Part shown: piece by piece, positions 11,301-21,100 of the stretch
Numbering within the stretch: position 1 is the stretch's first letter
How the letters are laid out: each line of letters opens with the position of its first letter
Assembly (NCBI GenBank): GCA_947579665.1
Contig: OX388350.1
Location: 42,317,393-42,381,392 of the forward strand
DNA from: Sympetrum striolatum
Lineage: Eukaryota; Arthropoda; Insecta; Odonata; Libellulidae
Direction: 5' to 3'
DNA length: 64,000 nucleotides
Translations under genes and position numbers: made by a program
The notes under the pieces: generated by a model
The model's input: the letters and a program-made list of their open reading frames with translations, nothing else
Told to the model about the DNA's origin: nothing
The model's database searches: none

Positions 11301-13680
11301 TTGAGTCTTATTTTATCAAAATAAGTCAAGTTGCACGAAAGTTGATACATTGACCAAGCTGTAACTTTTATTGGTCAGGTCCTTGATTGACAGGAAATCC
11401 AAGAATTCGATATTACTTGTTTAAGTTTAAAATTTTCACTGAAGTTATAAAAAAAGTAATAACTTCTATTTTGAACCAAGATATCCTTTCATGCATTACA
11501 TGTTTCTAAGATTTGTCCAATGATGGTATAAGTAATATTAAATTATTACCTTTCCCTTAAAAAATCTACCACCTTCTCAAAATCAGCTCTGCAATATTCC
11601 CTCTTCATATCTGCAAGGACAATATCGCTTCCAGATTGAACAGGAATATGCAAAAAACTGTAAACTCGAGGATGGGACAGAACCTTGGCCATCTCCTGTT
11701 GTAAGTAAAACAAGTCGATAAAATCAATCGATTAGGAACAAAAATGCATTCTTAAATGGAATGAAATATAATTGGGACTGTCTGATCAGTCATTTCTAAT
11801 AAAAGAAAGAGTGAAATTCAGGGAGTACATGCCTCCAAATGTTCCAAAATATATGGTGGATTAGTCATTCCAACTCTCATCAGACATCCTTCAGGTATAA
11901 CCTTCGTCAAACTATGAAGCAATTCAGGTAAGCTTGCACCAATATCTCTCCCATAGGCTCCTGTATCTTCTGAAGTCAACCACAACTCACGAACACCTTC
12001 TTCAAATGACTGCTGAGCACGAGCAACAATCTCCTCTGGGTAAATTATTACAAAGAAGTAAAGGAATTCAATGGAATAACATGAAAATCAGAACACCCAA
12101 GGTTTTTCTAATACAGCAGTGGTCTTGCTTATCTTACCAGGAGGGTAACTGCCCAGCTGACCACGAGCATGCTTAGTCTTGCAGTAAGTACATTGATTGA
12201 GACATCCAGTATTGATTGGAATGATTTCAATCAAAGGGTTTCTCCTCACTTTAGGAAGGCTTAGAGCAGCCCCACCTAAACGGCCTTTTCCTTTCTCACG
12301 CTTTGACTTCAGCAGTCTCACAGTGTTCCCTGAAAATATTCGTAATGTAAAAAGGCTATTATACACAATGCAATTGAATGCATGGAAAGATGTGCAAGTT
12401 AATGTATGGAATAGAGCAGGAACTATTTTCTAAGCGTTTGATCATACTTTTAGTTATTTTTTGATGCAATTTGGTGCCTGAAACTGCAATTTATACAGTG
12501 CATCTTTCTATGCACTAAGCTGTGAATCAAAGTGAATCAGTAAAATGGACAATAGCCAAACTTCAACTGAACAATTTGTAATAATATCAAATCAACAGGT
12601 ACTGGAAAATCACTTAATTTAATAACCAAATAATACTTTAGAAGAAAGTTAGAACAGAAAATTTCTAACAGTATTTTATCAATGATATGCAGAAATAACA
12701 CATGCAGTCAAATTCACCTTTAAAAGTAACCTCTTCACTTAAATATAGTATTAATTTTTGACTTTATTGAGAGTGCTGTTTCCTTAACAGCCGCAGGTTT
12801 ACTGAAAGCAGTAGTTAGTCACTAAATTCACACTGATGCCGCAATATAAAAGATCATCAACTTCAGAATGAGTTTTATTAGATCAGCTATAATAAAATTT
12901 AAGCTTCGAAGTAACATAGATGAGACCCAATGCTGTACTAGTATTAAATTAGATATTTTAGAGTATTACAAGAAGTAGGTTACCTTTTAAGGTTTCTTCA
13001 ACAACTTCTACGACCCTGTCTATTTGCTGAACCCCGATCACACTCAATCCCTTGCAAAATTGAGTCTCTGGAGCACCCTGAGGAACACAACCAGCTAGAA
13101 CAACTGACTTTCCAGTTCGTTTGGCTGCTTGTATTTCATTTCTACATATAAAAATTATAAATAAAATTAAATAACTTGACTATAAGGAATAATACTTGTT
13201 AGAAATGGAAAGTTGTTATAGTAGATCAAATAATTTTAAGGAAAAATATTCATTCAACTTAAGTATCATACCTAAAGTGATCTTCCGCTGGTGTTTTCAC
13301 TGTGCAGCTATTGAGGAGCCATAAATCGGCATTCTCCTTCTCATCTGGAAAAAACATATAACATTAGGCGGAGGAACTTTTTAACTAGAGAACTATTCAA
13401 ATAAATCGATTGCAGCACCTGTTAGTTGGAAACCGTAAGAAGATAGCTGTCCGGCCATGTACTCACTGTCAGAGCTATTATGAGTACAACCCCATGTTTT
13501 TATGTATATCTTTTGAATGCCTGGAACAAAGCTCTGCAATTCCTCTCCGGTTACTTCTTCTTCCTGATCTATTTTTCTTGGTCGTACTTTGACAAAATGT
13601 TTAGAAGATTGTCGCTCTTTAGGGGTAACATCATTCTTAGAGACAATATCTTCGATATCTTCAATAACATCACACGACAT
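8376..13680 (-). CDS. CDKAL1: CDKAL1, tRNA-A37 N6-threonylcarbamoyladenosine methylthiotransferase
   Basis: Nine exons: 13419-13680, 13272-13344, 12984-13141, 12138-12329, 11833-12035, 11550-11695, 10219-10399, 9610-9756 and 8376-8678. They join to 555 codons (554 aa; human about 579). The enzyme adds methylthio to t6A37 of tRNA-Lys(UUU) using two 4Fe-4S clusters and SAM. The N-terminal MTTase domain has cluster cysteines at about 65 (TWGC), 101 (LNSC) and 130 (LAGC). The radical-SAM motif CLNQCTYC places cysteines at 207, 211 and 214. IICGFP and [12 protein letters not shown] follow in exon 7. A TRAM domain spans exons 8-9, and the last about 22 residues are hydrophobic ([17 protein letters not shown]), matching the ER tail anchor of animal CDKAL1. 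Intron 5 has a GC donor, which is needed to keep frame. The start at 13680 is the first ATG of exon 1. Head-to-head with the snoRNA host gene. Confidence 0.97.
9373..9536. mobile_element. Long-hairpin MITE in CDKAL1 intron 8
   Basis: An almost complete palindrome. The left arm carries CTTCATATTCTGAGTGAA and AAGTATACAAA; the right arm carries TTTGTATACTT and TTCACTCAGAATATGAAG. The arms are about 75 bp and the central loop is short. No coding capacity. The transcript of CDKAL1 would contain this hairpin before splicing. Confidence 0.7.
10775..10906 (-). repeat. tRNA-derived SINE in CDKAL1 intron 6
   Basis: On the minus strand an A box (TGGCCAAGTGG) is followed by an anticodon-arm-like TTAGAG...CTCTAA stem and a B box within CCCAGGTTCGTATCCTGG, as in Pol III tRNA promoters. 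The downstream tail ends in TTG repeats near 10780. No CCA-ready acceptor stem is visible, so a SINE is more likely than a functional tRNA. It lies in sense orientation within CDKAL1 intron 6. Confidence 0.65.
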
Positions 13681-14124
13681 GATGGAATGATTTGTTAAAC
13701 AAATTGGTTTGTTAACGAATCTCTTTTAATAATTTGAATAAAAAGTGTATGATAAAGTCCATAGGGTGTCATGAATTACTTGATTAATGAAATCTCTCTC
13801 CATGAGACTTATTTTCCCTAAAATAAGAGGTAGGTCATTGAACACGCTTACTGACTTTGTTATTTTTCCGGTATAGGTCATCCATATTGGCATTAGATGT
13901 CAGTGTGTAAGCAGCAATGAGAAACTTTATTTGCTGAAAATATTTAAGTAGGCCAAATATTCAATTATTTGATGAGTTTTTTGTTATTAAATTAAAATTA
14001 AGTTGACAGAATACTAGATTTTTGATGTTTTTTGCTGGAAATAAAGCCATCTTCAATAAGCCCTCTGGTGTTATAACGGAGAAAGTTTGGAATCTATATA
14101 AGGCCATTTCCCACCAACGGTCAT
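13681..14124. promoter_or_regulatory. Shared upstream region of CDKAL1 (-) and snoRNA host gene (+)
   Basis: About 445 bp separates the CDKAL1 start codon from the inferred start of the host transcript. A TATATAAG box at about 14095-14102 lies some 25-30 bp before a pyrimidine-rich TCATTCTTG start, in the style of TATA-driven 5'TOP snoRNA host promoters. No clear core element is seen for CDKAL1. Confidence 0.45.
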
Positions 14125-14552
14125 TCTTGTGTAACTTGTAGACGGTGATGATTCGTTGCGTGGAGGGTAGTCTTCCATCAGTTGCGGAATGGATGTAAGT
14201 TTCGAATTTATCCTACTCTCGGACTAAAGTTATTACTCTTAGGACTTTAGTTTCTGATTTATACGATTCTACTGACGTAGTTTAATGTATTGAATTGTAA
14301 ATTTTCGAGTTTTAATATTTCTTGCCACGTGGTCTTTCCTATGATTATCAACTGACAAGCATATGTATGAACAGTAATGATTCAACTTTTTTGAATGAGG
14401 AAGTAAAATTGTCTAGCTTTTAGGTAAACATTTTAATATACAATGTCGTTAATAAGCCTTATTTTTAATTTCAGCAGTTTTGGAAACGCAGAGACTTAGT
14501 GGAAGCCTCCTTAAATCTTTGCCGTAAGTAATTCGTCGGTATAACTTATACT

Positions 14553-14627
14553 TTAGTTCTAGTGATGAATATATAGTTATCCCTGGCTTACTAATAAATG
14601 TGGGGAAAAGTCTCTTCTGAGAATTAA
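14553..14627 (+). ncRNA. Box C/D snoRNA, snR38-like, in host intron 2
   Basis: Box C GTGATGA lies at 14562-14568 and box D CTGA at 14617-14620. A 7-bp terminal stem joins TTAGTTC (14553-14559) to GAATTAA (14621-14627). The antisense element AGTTATCCCTG at 14575-14585 is complementary to the universal 28S segment CAGGGATAACT of the peptidyl-transferase loop. Taking CTTA at 14587 as a degenerate D' box, the +5 rule points to the middle G of GGG, which from memory is the yeast Gm2815 site guided by snR38. Stem and boxes are seen; target and orthology are inferred. Confidence 0.75.
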
Positions 14628-14754
14628 CTTTACATAGTTAGTTGGGTTACCAGTTCGGAGAAAGTCTTAACTTGGTCCTCTTTTTTTCAGGTAAACTACG
14701 CTGAAGCAATGATCTGATTTGAAGCTTGGAGGTAAGCATTAGTGTGTTTTGTGG

Positions 14755-14840
14755 ATTCTCAAGTCTAAAATGATGATAAATGTCTCGTTCGTATGAAAGT
14801 AGTGATTACAAAACTTGCCCTCTCTGAAAAAGTTTTTGAA
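14755..14840 (+). ncRNA. Box C/D snoRNA, U103-like guide to the 18S 530-loop region, host intron 3
   Basis: Box C ATGATGA is at 14770-14776 and box D CTGA at 14824-14827. Directly upstream of box D, ACTTGCCCTC (14813-14822) is complementary to 18S GAGGGCAAGT, next to the 530 loop. The fifth nucleotide before box D pairs with the second G of GGG. From memory this corresponds to human 18S Gm601, the SNORD103 target. A terminal stem is weak (TCAA/TTGA), so the exact ends are uncertain. Confidence 0.7.
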
Positions 14841-14999
14841 GTTCAAATTCTGTCGATTTTTCGCATTTTCCGATTTAACTGGTTTTGTTCGTTTTTAGGT
14901 CTAAATTCTACATAATGAGCTGAAATGAGCGCACTCTGGCATGACCTGGATGTAGTAATCGATGGTAAGTTTTCTGTTTTCGATTTTAATGGTCTTTAA

Positions 15000-15065
15000 C
15001 TAAGTGATTAGCTTTTTATCGCCCCAGGCTGAAGTATAATGAGTGATTGATATGGAATGATTATT
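15000..15065 (+). ncRNA. P-loop-guide snoRNA-like segment, copy 1 (host intron 4)
   Basis: The core is GTGATTA (15004-15010), then CGCCCCAGG followed by CTGA at 15029-15032, then GTGATTGA at 15043-15050. The antisense part CGCCCCAG is complementary to CUGGGGCG of the 28S P-loop. This copy lacks the preceding ACC seen in copies 2 and 3, so its pairing is shorter. The final box D is not clear. Confidence 0.5.
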
Positions 15066-15264
15066 GGTGGTAAAGTTATTTTTGCCTTTGCAGTTAGTGC
15101 AAGTTTTTAATTGAAAGTTATTCTGCAGGAGCTGCTAGCTTTGAGACCACGTGGTGGATGCTGCTAGATCCATTTGTTCATAATGGGAGTGGTTTCGAGT
15201 TTTGGTGCAAGCTAATTTAGCCTTTTAACGGTGAGTTAAATTAATAATTTTATTACCGTTAGTG

Positions 15265-15335
15265 TTGAGAATGTGATTTATTAACACCGCCCCAGGCTGA
15301 AATGTCGTGTATGATTGGTATTTATGATTCAGAAA
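15265..15335 (+). ncRNA. P-loop-guide snoRNA-like segment, copy 2 (host intron 5)
   Basis: Box-C-like GTGATTT (15273-15279) is followed by CACCGCCCCAGG (15285-15296) and CTGA (15297-15300), then ATGATTG. ACCGCCCCAG is complementary to 28S CUGGGGCGGU, the P-loop that holds the tRNA CCA end. The +5 rule selects the second G of GGGG, which from memory equals E. coli Gm2251, yeast Gm2619 (snR67) and human Gm4166 (SNORD31). CTGA may be box D' with the real D further on; boundaries are approximate. Confidence 0.6.
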
Positions 15336-15580
15336 ACTATTAATAATATGCATTCTCTGCTAAGTATCTCTAATGATTTAATTCTTATTTCAGGTGCTGA
15401 CTGCTTAAGATGTAGTACCACGTGGTAGATTCTGCTAATTTGTTCGTTCTGCAGGCGTTGCTAGCTTAAACTACGTGGTGGATGCTGCTTGTATCACTCT
15501 TATGAAAGCGATATCCTGTTAAGCTAGCGAATATAGCCGCCTAACGGTAAGTGAAGTTGATAATTTATTGAAGTATTGAA

Positions 15581-15651
15581 ATGAGAACGTGATTTATTAA
15601 CACCGCCCCAGGCTGAAATGTCGTGATTGATTGGTATTTTATGATTCGGGA
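15581..15651 (+). ncRNA. P-loop-guide snoRNA-like segment, copy 3 (host intron 6)
   Basis: Nearly identical to copy 2 across the core: GTGATTT (15589-15595), CACCGCCCCAGG (15601-15612), CTGA (15613-15616) and GTGATTGATTGG. The same 28S P-loop nucleotide is predicted. Conservation of guide and boxes against diverged flanks argues that the copy is under selection. Confidence 0.6.
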
Positions 15652-16042
15652 AGATTATATCAAGGTTCATATCCTCTGCGGAGTATCGCTAATCTGTTCA
15701 CTCAATTTCAGGTGCGGCCAGTTTTAAACCACGCGGTGACCACGTGGTAAAGTACTGCCCGTTCGACACGAAGTTGCAGCTTTCTATCATCGCCATCGAC
15801 TTGCGAACTGGTGTAATATATTATTATGGAAGCAAATTAGTGTACTTATAAATTTTGAAATTAAAATCTTTTCCAAGATTTGTGCTAATTTTATTGAAAC
15901 TTACTCTCCTACAGTCAACTTAGTGTTGTTGGTTATAAGGAAACTCCAGTTAATGATGGCGATTTTATTGTAAGAGCCAGTTAATTTAAAATGAGCGGAC
16001 GTGTGCTGACAATTACCTTAATTGCTTTATGGAGTTCTATCA

Positions 16043-17980
16043 GTGAGTACGAGCTGAAGAAAGGGGTGCGTTGCGTTCTATTTAGATGGAGTGTGTTGGG
16101 TGGTTCACTACTTTACTAAAATTTACTTCAGCGATGGTAACGATTTCGTTCAGCTGAAATAATTGCGGAATCCGCTCCTGTTTTGTGAAGTAATTTGTTT
16201 TAAAAATTTGTTACGTTTAAATTTTAGCCGTTTCTGAACTAATGCTTAAGCATCATGTCACTTGTAATGTTTATCGCGAACTGAAATCGTTCTTTTTAGT
16301 GATTTAAGATATCGTTGTAATTAGGTGTTTGTAGTTAATCCATCTGACCAAAGTTAAATAGAATAATACAATTTACTAGGATGTAAATGACCGATGGACA
16401 TTCATTCCTTATTAATTAATCTTAATTTACTATTCTAAAAGCTTCATTTAAGAGCTCATTTGCAATATTTCGTTTTATTAGTTTCGTATACAATACTTCT
16501 ATTTTGTGCGATTCACTTTAAACAAGTACTGTCAATGAGGGACTTATTTTCTTAAAATATTTTTTCACTGATGGAATACTAGCTGCTCATTGGAGTTGTT
16601 CTAGACGCAGACATCCCGTGTGTGGAGTATTTACCCCATTCATATAAGCCGGCAAGGTGGTTTTGCTATAATCACATTGTGTGCTAAGGATGGGTATATT
16701 ACATCTGAAATGTGTATGGTGTACAGAGTTTATCTCTTACTGACCAAAGGAATTTCAGAGACATTTAATCTTAATTCAATTTTATTTGATAATACTTAAT
16801 GTAAGAATTTAGATTCTACTAGAATTTAAATTGTTGTATTTCTTAACTGCTCAACCAGATAGGTACTGACTTCTTTATTTACTTTATTGAATTAAAAAAA
16901 TGTAAATAATATTAAACAAATAAAAAATTAAATTGTACCAACTGTATTGTTTATTACATGCATCCAGCCAAAAATTATATCCAGTGTCTTAAAAATGCCA
17001 GAGAATTTTACTTTATGCTAGATTTGGGTTACTTGGTAATAATATGTGATTCTTGCAAATTAAAATACTGGAAAATAGATTTAGTATGTTATTTTGATTT
17101 ACGAACAGCATTCTATCATCACCTACCAATTATGAGGAGGTTTGTGCTATGGAATTATTTTAGTAGTTGAAAGTTAGAGTTGACCAATACAAAATTCTTA
17201 TCAACAATGATTATTTTACGTTGTTTTCATAAAAATTCTACAAACCAAGGAAAAAATTATAAGTATGGATTATTTAAAGTTTGAATTATCCAAATTCCTC
17301 TGCATATAAGTGATATGCTTTGAGAGAAGAGTATTATGTCATTTTCTTTTAAAAATTTCTTGGATGAGGAATTTGGTAGGGTCTTTCAGTGGAATAGTAC
17401 ATGAGTAATAAGTAAAGAATCAGAATTTGTCTCTCAATCTCAAAAACATGCTGTTAATCTCTCATGCATAATAAATCTAAATACCTTTACCATTCATCAT
17501 AATCTTCCTGTTTATGGGTATTAAATTTTATGTTATGAAGTCATACCACAAAGTTGTGCCTGAAGCTTTGTGTTTGTTCTGTTTTCTGCAAATAATATGT
17601 TATGTTGCAAAGCATTTATCATAATCTTATGAACACTTCATATCAAAACAAAATCATAGGTTGAACTTTTAACTTTGTTGAAGGTCATTGTGATGAGTAT
17701 TGAAAAACAAACATTGTGAATTCTGAAGTAGCAAAGTTAGTTTTTCATCACTTTTATTTCCTGTAAATTGATACAAAAATATAGTTCCTGAAATATCTAT
17801 GAACTTTAAACGCTTATTACCTGCCTTCTCTTAGGGTAAAATAGAAGTGTTAAGGAACAAAATTCATGGAAAAATCATTAGTACTGAGTCACTCATTACA
17901 TAGTATAAAGTTGAATGTTACAGATAATCTGTCCTCTCATTTAATGTTTCTCGGGAAATGATGCTTCTAGTCTAATTGTG
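16043..17980. other. Intergenic spacer, snoRNA host to GPATCH1 3' end
   Basis: AT-rich, with no coding family or repeat ends that I can identify. If the frame opening at 15991 is real, its next exon should be sought here or further right on the plus strand. Confidence 0.5.
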
Positions 17981-17997
17981 ATTTATTTATTTATTTA
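17981..17997 (-). terminator. Poly(A) signal cluster of GPATCH1
   Basis: Tandem overlapping AATAAA motifs on the minus strand (TTTATTTATTTATTTA on plus), about 165 nt after the GPATCH1 stop. Position and redundancy fit; use is inferred. Confidence 0.5.
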
Positions 17998-18159
17998 CAA
18001 ATAATTTTTCCTTTGAAATTTTCTTTCAAGGTAAAACTTAAACAATTCACTAGTGATAAAGAATCTCACACATTCATACAATTTATACAAGTAAGACAGC
18101 GATACAATACAATTATAAATCTCATAGTTTTATATACTGTTTGTAGTTACTCATACAGC

Positions 18160-21100
18160 TCATTTTCTTTTATGCTTGTGTTTGGACTTGTGTTTTTTCG
18201 ACTTTTTACTTTTGTGTTTACTTTTCTTGTGTTTGTGAGATGGTTTCTCAACCCATTCCACTCCACTTGAACTGTCACTATCACTGCATCTCCTTCCATC
18301 AGATTTAGGAGGAACGTTAACCTTTGGTTGAGAGACCCACACCTTTGCAACGCTAGGAAGTTTAGGTCCATAAGCACTGGCATCAAAATCTACTTCTTCA
18401 ATCGCAGGTTTCGGGGGAGAGCTCTTGGGTTGTTCTTGATCATTATCTTTTCCATCTTGGACCTTAAGTCTGGGATTTATTGCATCCAAATCAAGATTTG
18501 CAAATACACCCCTCGGGGGTGAAGTATTTCTTAATATGTTTGATTCTGCGGCTGCAGTAGCACTAATTGGAGAGGTATCATTGCTATCTTTGGAAGAGGT
18601 AGCCTTTGTTGAAGATGCAACTGCACTCTTTCCGACTGTCTCCAAAGCTGATGGCTCGTCTTCAGATTCTGAATCACTGCTACTTTGAAATATGGCTTTG
18701 AAGAGATCAATTTTGCTGGGAGGGTCAGGAAACTTTTCTTCCTGTAAGTGAAAATTTTTCTGAATTAATGTCATCGAGAGTTGTATCAATGGAGCAATGA
18801 CTGATCCAGTGTTAGTTTACAAAATCGTAGAATATATTGAATGTTAATCATTTGATGAGTAGACATATAATAAAGATGAAAGTATGATGAGAAATAACAA
18901 TTATTGAAACAGATAAAAGTGTAATTCAAAGGTAGTAGCACTCAACGTATTGTCAAGTGTTCATAAGTATCACCACAGTCCTACATATAATTTGCAGATA
19001 ATGCTTCATTGAACACGATTTAATTTGCTTATTTGACGAATGAAAGTTCTAAAAGGAAAACAATGAGGGAATGTGGACAGTTAATCAAAGGAATAGAAGG
19101 CAGACATTTTCTTGGTGAGATGGTGATATAAGAAGTAAGAATAGTGAGATTTGTAGAAGTGAGTGAGTCAGAAATGGAGAATGAACTTTATAAGAGAGGG
19201 TGAGAATCTCTACTAATTCTATACATAATTTTATAGGTATAGTCCAAATACTAAGAATATTGTTCTTACAATGTAGCATACAGGAACAAAATATAGGCTT
19301 TGTAAAGTTGTTATGGTTCAAACTTTCCATAAGAAAGTAGTCATGGGATGAAAATGATCAGATAACAGGTTTCTCTTTGCTAAAGGTATGTTTGATGCTA
19401 CCAAGTTGATGATATTAAGAGTAGAATAAACTATCGAGAAATGCAAAGCACAAACACACATTAAAACTTATAAAGAGGAAATAATTCTGTTCAGTGAAAG
19501 TGTTAAACAGGGAACAGTGTTCATTCAGAATGTCTCTTGGAGACGGGCAAATACTACATCATGCAATTGAGAATATGATTCAGTCCAAAAATTAAAAGAT
19601 AAAACATCACAACCTAATATAGAATTAGTTTCATTTTAAGTGGCCAATATGAATAACTGAAACATTGACTTGAGTTGCTAAGCTACATGAAATCGATTAA
19701 GTATGAACTGAAACATTCAACAGAATTTTTTAGAAGGGCAGGCTCTTACATTTTCAGGATGTTTCTCTACCAGTAGATCAGGAAAGATAGTATTTTCTTT
19801 CTCAACTGCTTCCATAGATTTAGATGGGGAAGCTTTACTGGCATGCTCCTTAAATGATTTACTACCATATGTTGGTAGTTCACTTGTGGCAGAAGTTAGA
19901 GAATTGTGGGTTTGTGATGCCATAAAATCGAACACAGAAAACTTAGTTCCCCTTTTCTTTACTTCCTGCTCAACACTGAAAACAAATTGTAATTCATTAA
20001 TAAAACACCAAGGTCAAACAAGAATTTTTCCTTAAATATAGTGCAAAATTAAATTAAAAATCACTTCCTTCAAATGAAAAGACAAGCTCAAATGGGCATC
20101 AAAATCACTGTTAACTGATCATAATTTTACACACCATCCATACGTTGGATTAAGTGGAAATTATTTGTGCTCAAATTATCATGGTTTGATGATGTAACAT
20201 TGTGAACCTTCACCAAATTCATGAATTTATGTCTCTGAAAATGATGTAGTAGATAACATAGATAATTGCAAAAATGTTAATTTTTTTAACAATACTGAAA
20301 GAACTTTCCGCTCAGCCAATAAATTGAGCATAATTTTTCATGACTTTCTATCTATATAATCTTTCAAAGGATATTGATACTTGTTATTATATATATAAAA
20401 CACTAAGAAAAGTATATTTACTTTACTAAACATACCTTATGCCAGGATCTGGTATGTTGAATCTTTTGTAAAGCAAGGAACAAGGATTCCACGATAACGT
20501 TTCCCTGGTCAGCTTCCCATACATCTTCATTTTGGCTGCTTTTACCTTTTCTGAAACCTCTTCTTTCATAAAACTCACAACTGAAGGACTTCCATCATCT
20601 CCGACATCAGGATGTAGAGCCGATACAAATCTGTCACATATTAAGTTAGATAGTGGTTGGTATAGCCTCGAGGCTTGCTCAAATTCCATCTTTTCCCTAT
20701 CCCTCTCCCATTCTGTCATAGAAAGGGGTTGAAGCTCAGCAAGTCTTTCTGAAAAAGTAAAATTAAAACAAATATGAAAGTACTACAATAAAAAAATCGA
20801 ATTGAAATCCAATTTCTCGCTCATAATAATAATTGGGGATATCCAGTCAGATGAGAGGATTACCTTAGTATTTTCAGCATGAATGATTTATTTGGACCAG
20901 TTTTGTCAACAAGATGGCATTGACAGCAAAGTATTTAAGTTGGCAATACTTAAATGTCTCTCTACTAGATACCTAACAAAGACTAGAAGGAAGAAGAGAC
21001 TTTTAAGTCTCAATCTCGCCTTAAAAAACCTTATATTAAATCTATACATTTTGCCATTAGTGAATTGGGATGAAGGAATGATATCCTTTAACTTTTATGA

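Larger units (their letters stand above)
14125..16042 (+). ncRNA. Probable non-coding snoRNA host gene (GAS5/UHG-like organisation)
   Basis: I infer a spliced transcript from a run of short exons with good donors and acceptors: about 14125-14194, 14475-14523, 14691-14731, 14899-14964, 15129-15230, 15394-15546, 15712 to about 15820, and perhaps 15915-16042. None shares a long reading frame, while introns 2-6 contain box C/D-like guide sequences (listed separately). Compact introns of about 160 bp, tiny exons, a TATA box and a pyrimidine-rich start are typical of UHG/GAS5-type host genes, whose exons are discarded. Exons 5-7 are related to one another and carry the palindrome ACCACGTGGT or close variants, and intron 5 resembles intron 6, pointing to module duplication. 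An ATG at 15991 opens a short hydrophobic frame before a donor at 16043, so the last exon may be coding. Exon borders are inferred; the exact 3' end is unknown. Confidence 0.65.

Noticed and set aside
13410..13698. Plus-strand frames opposite CDKAL1 exon 1
   Set aside because: Shadows of the minus-strand coding exon.
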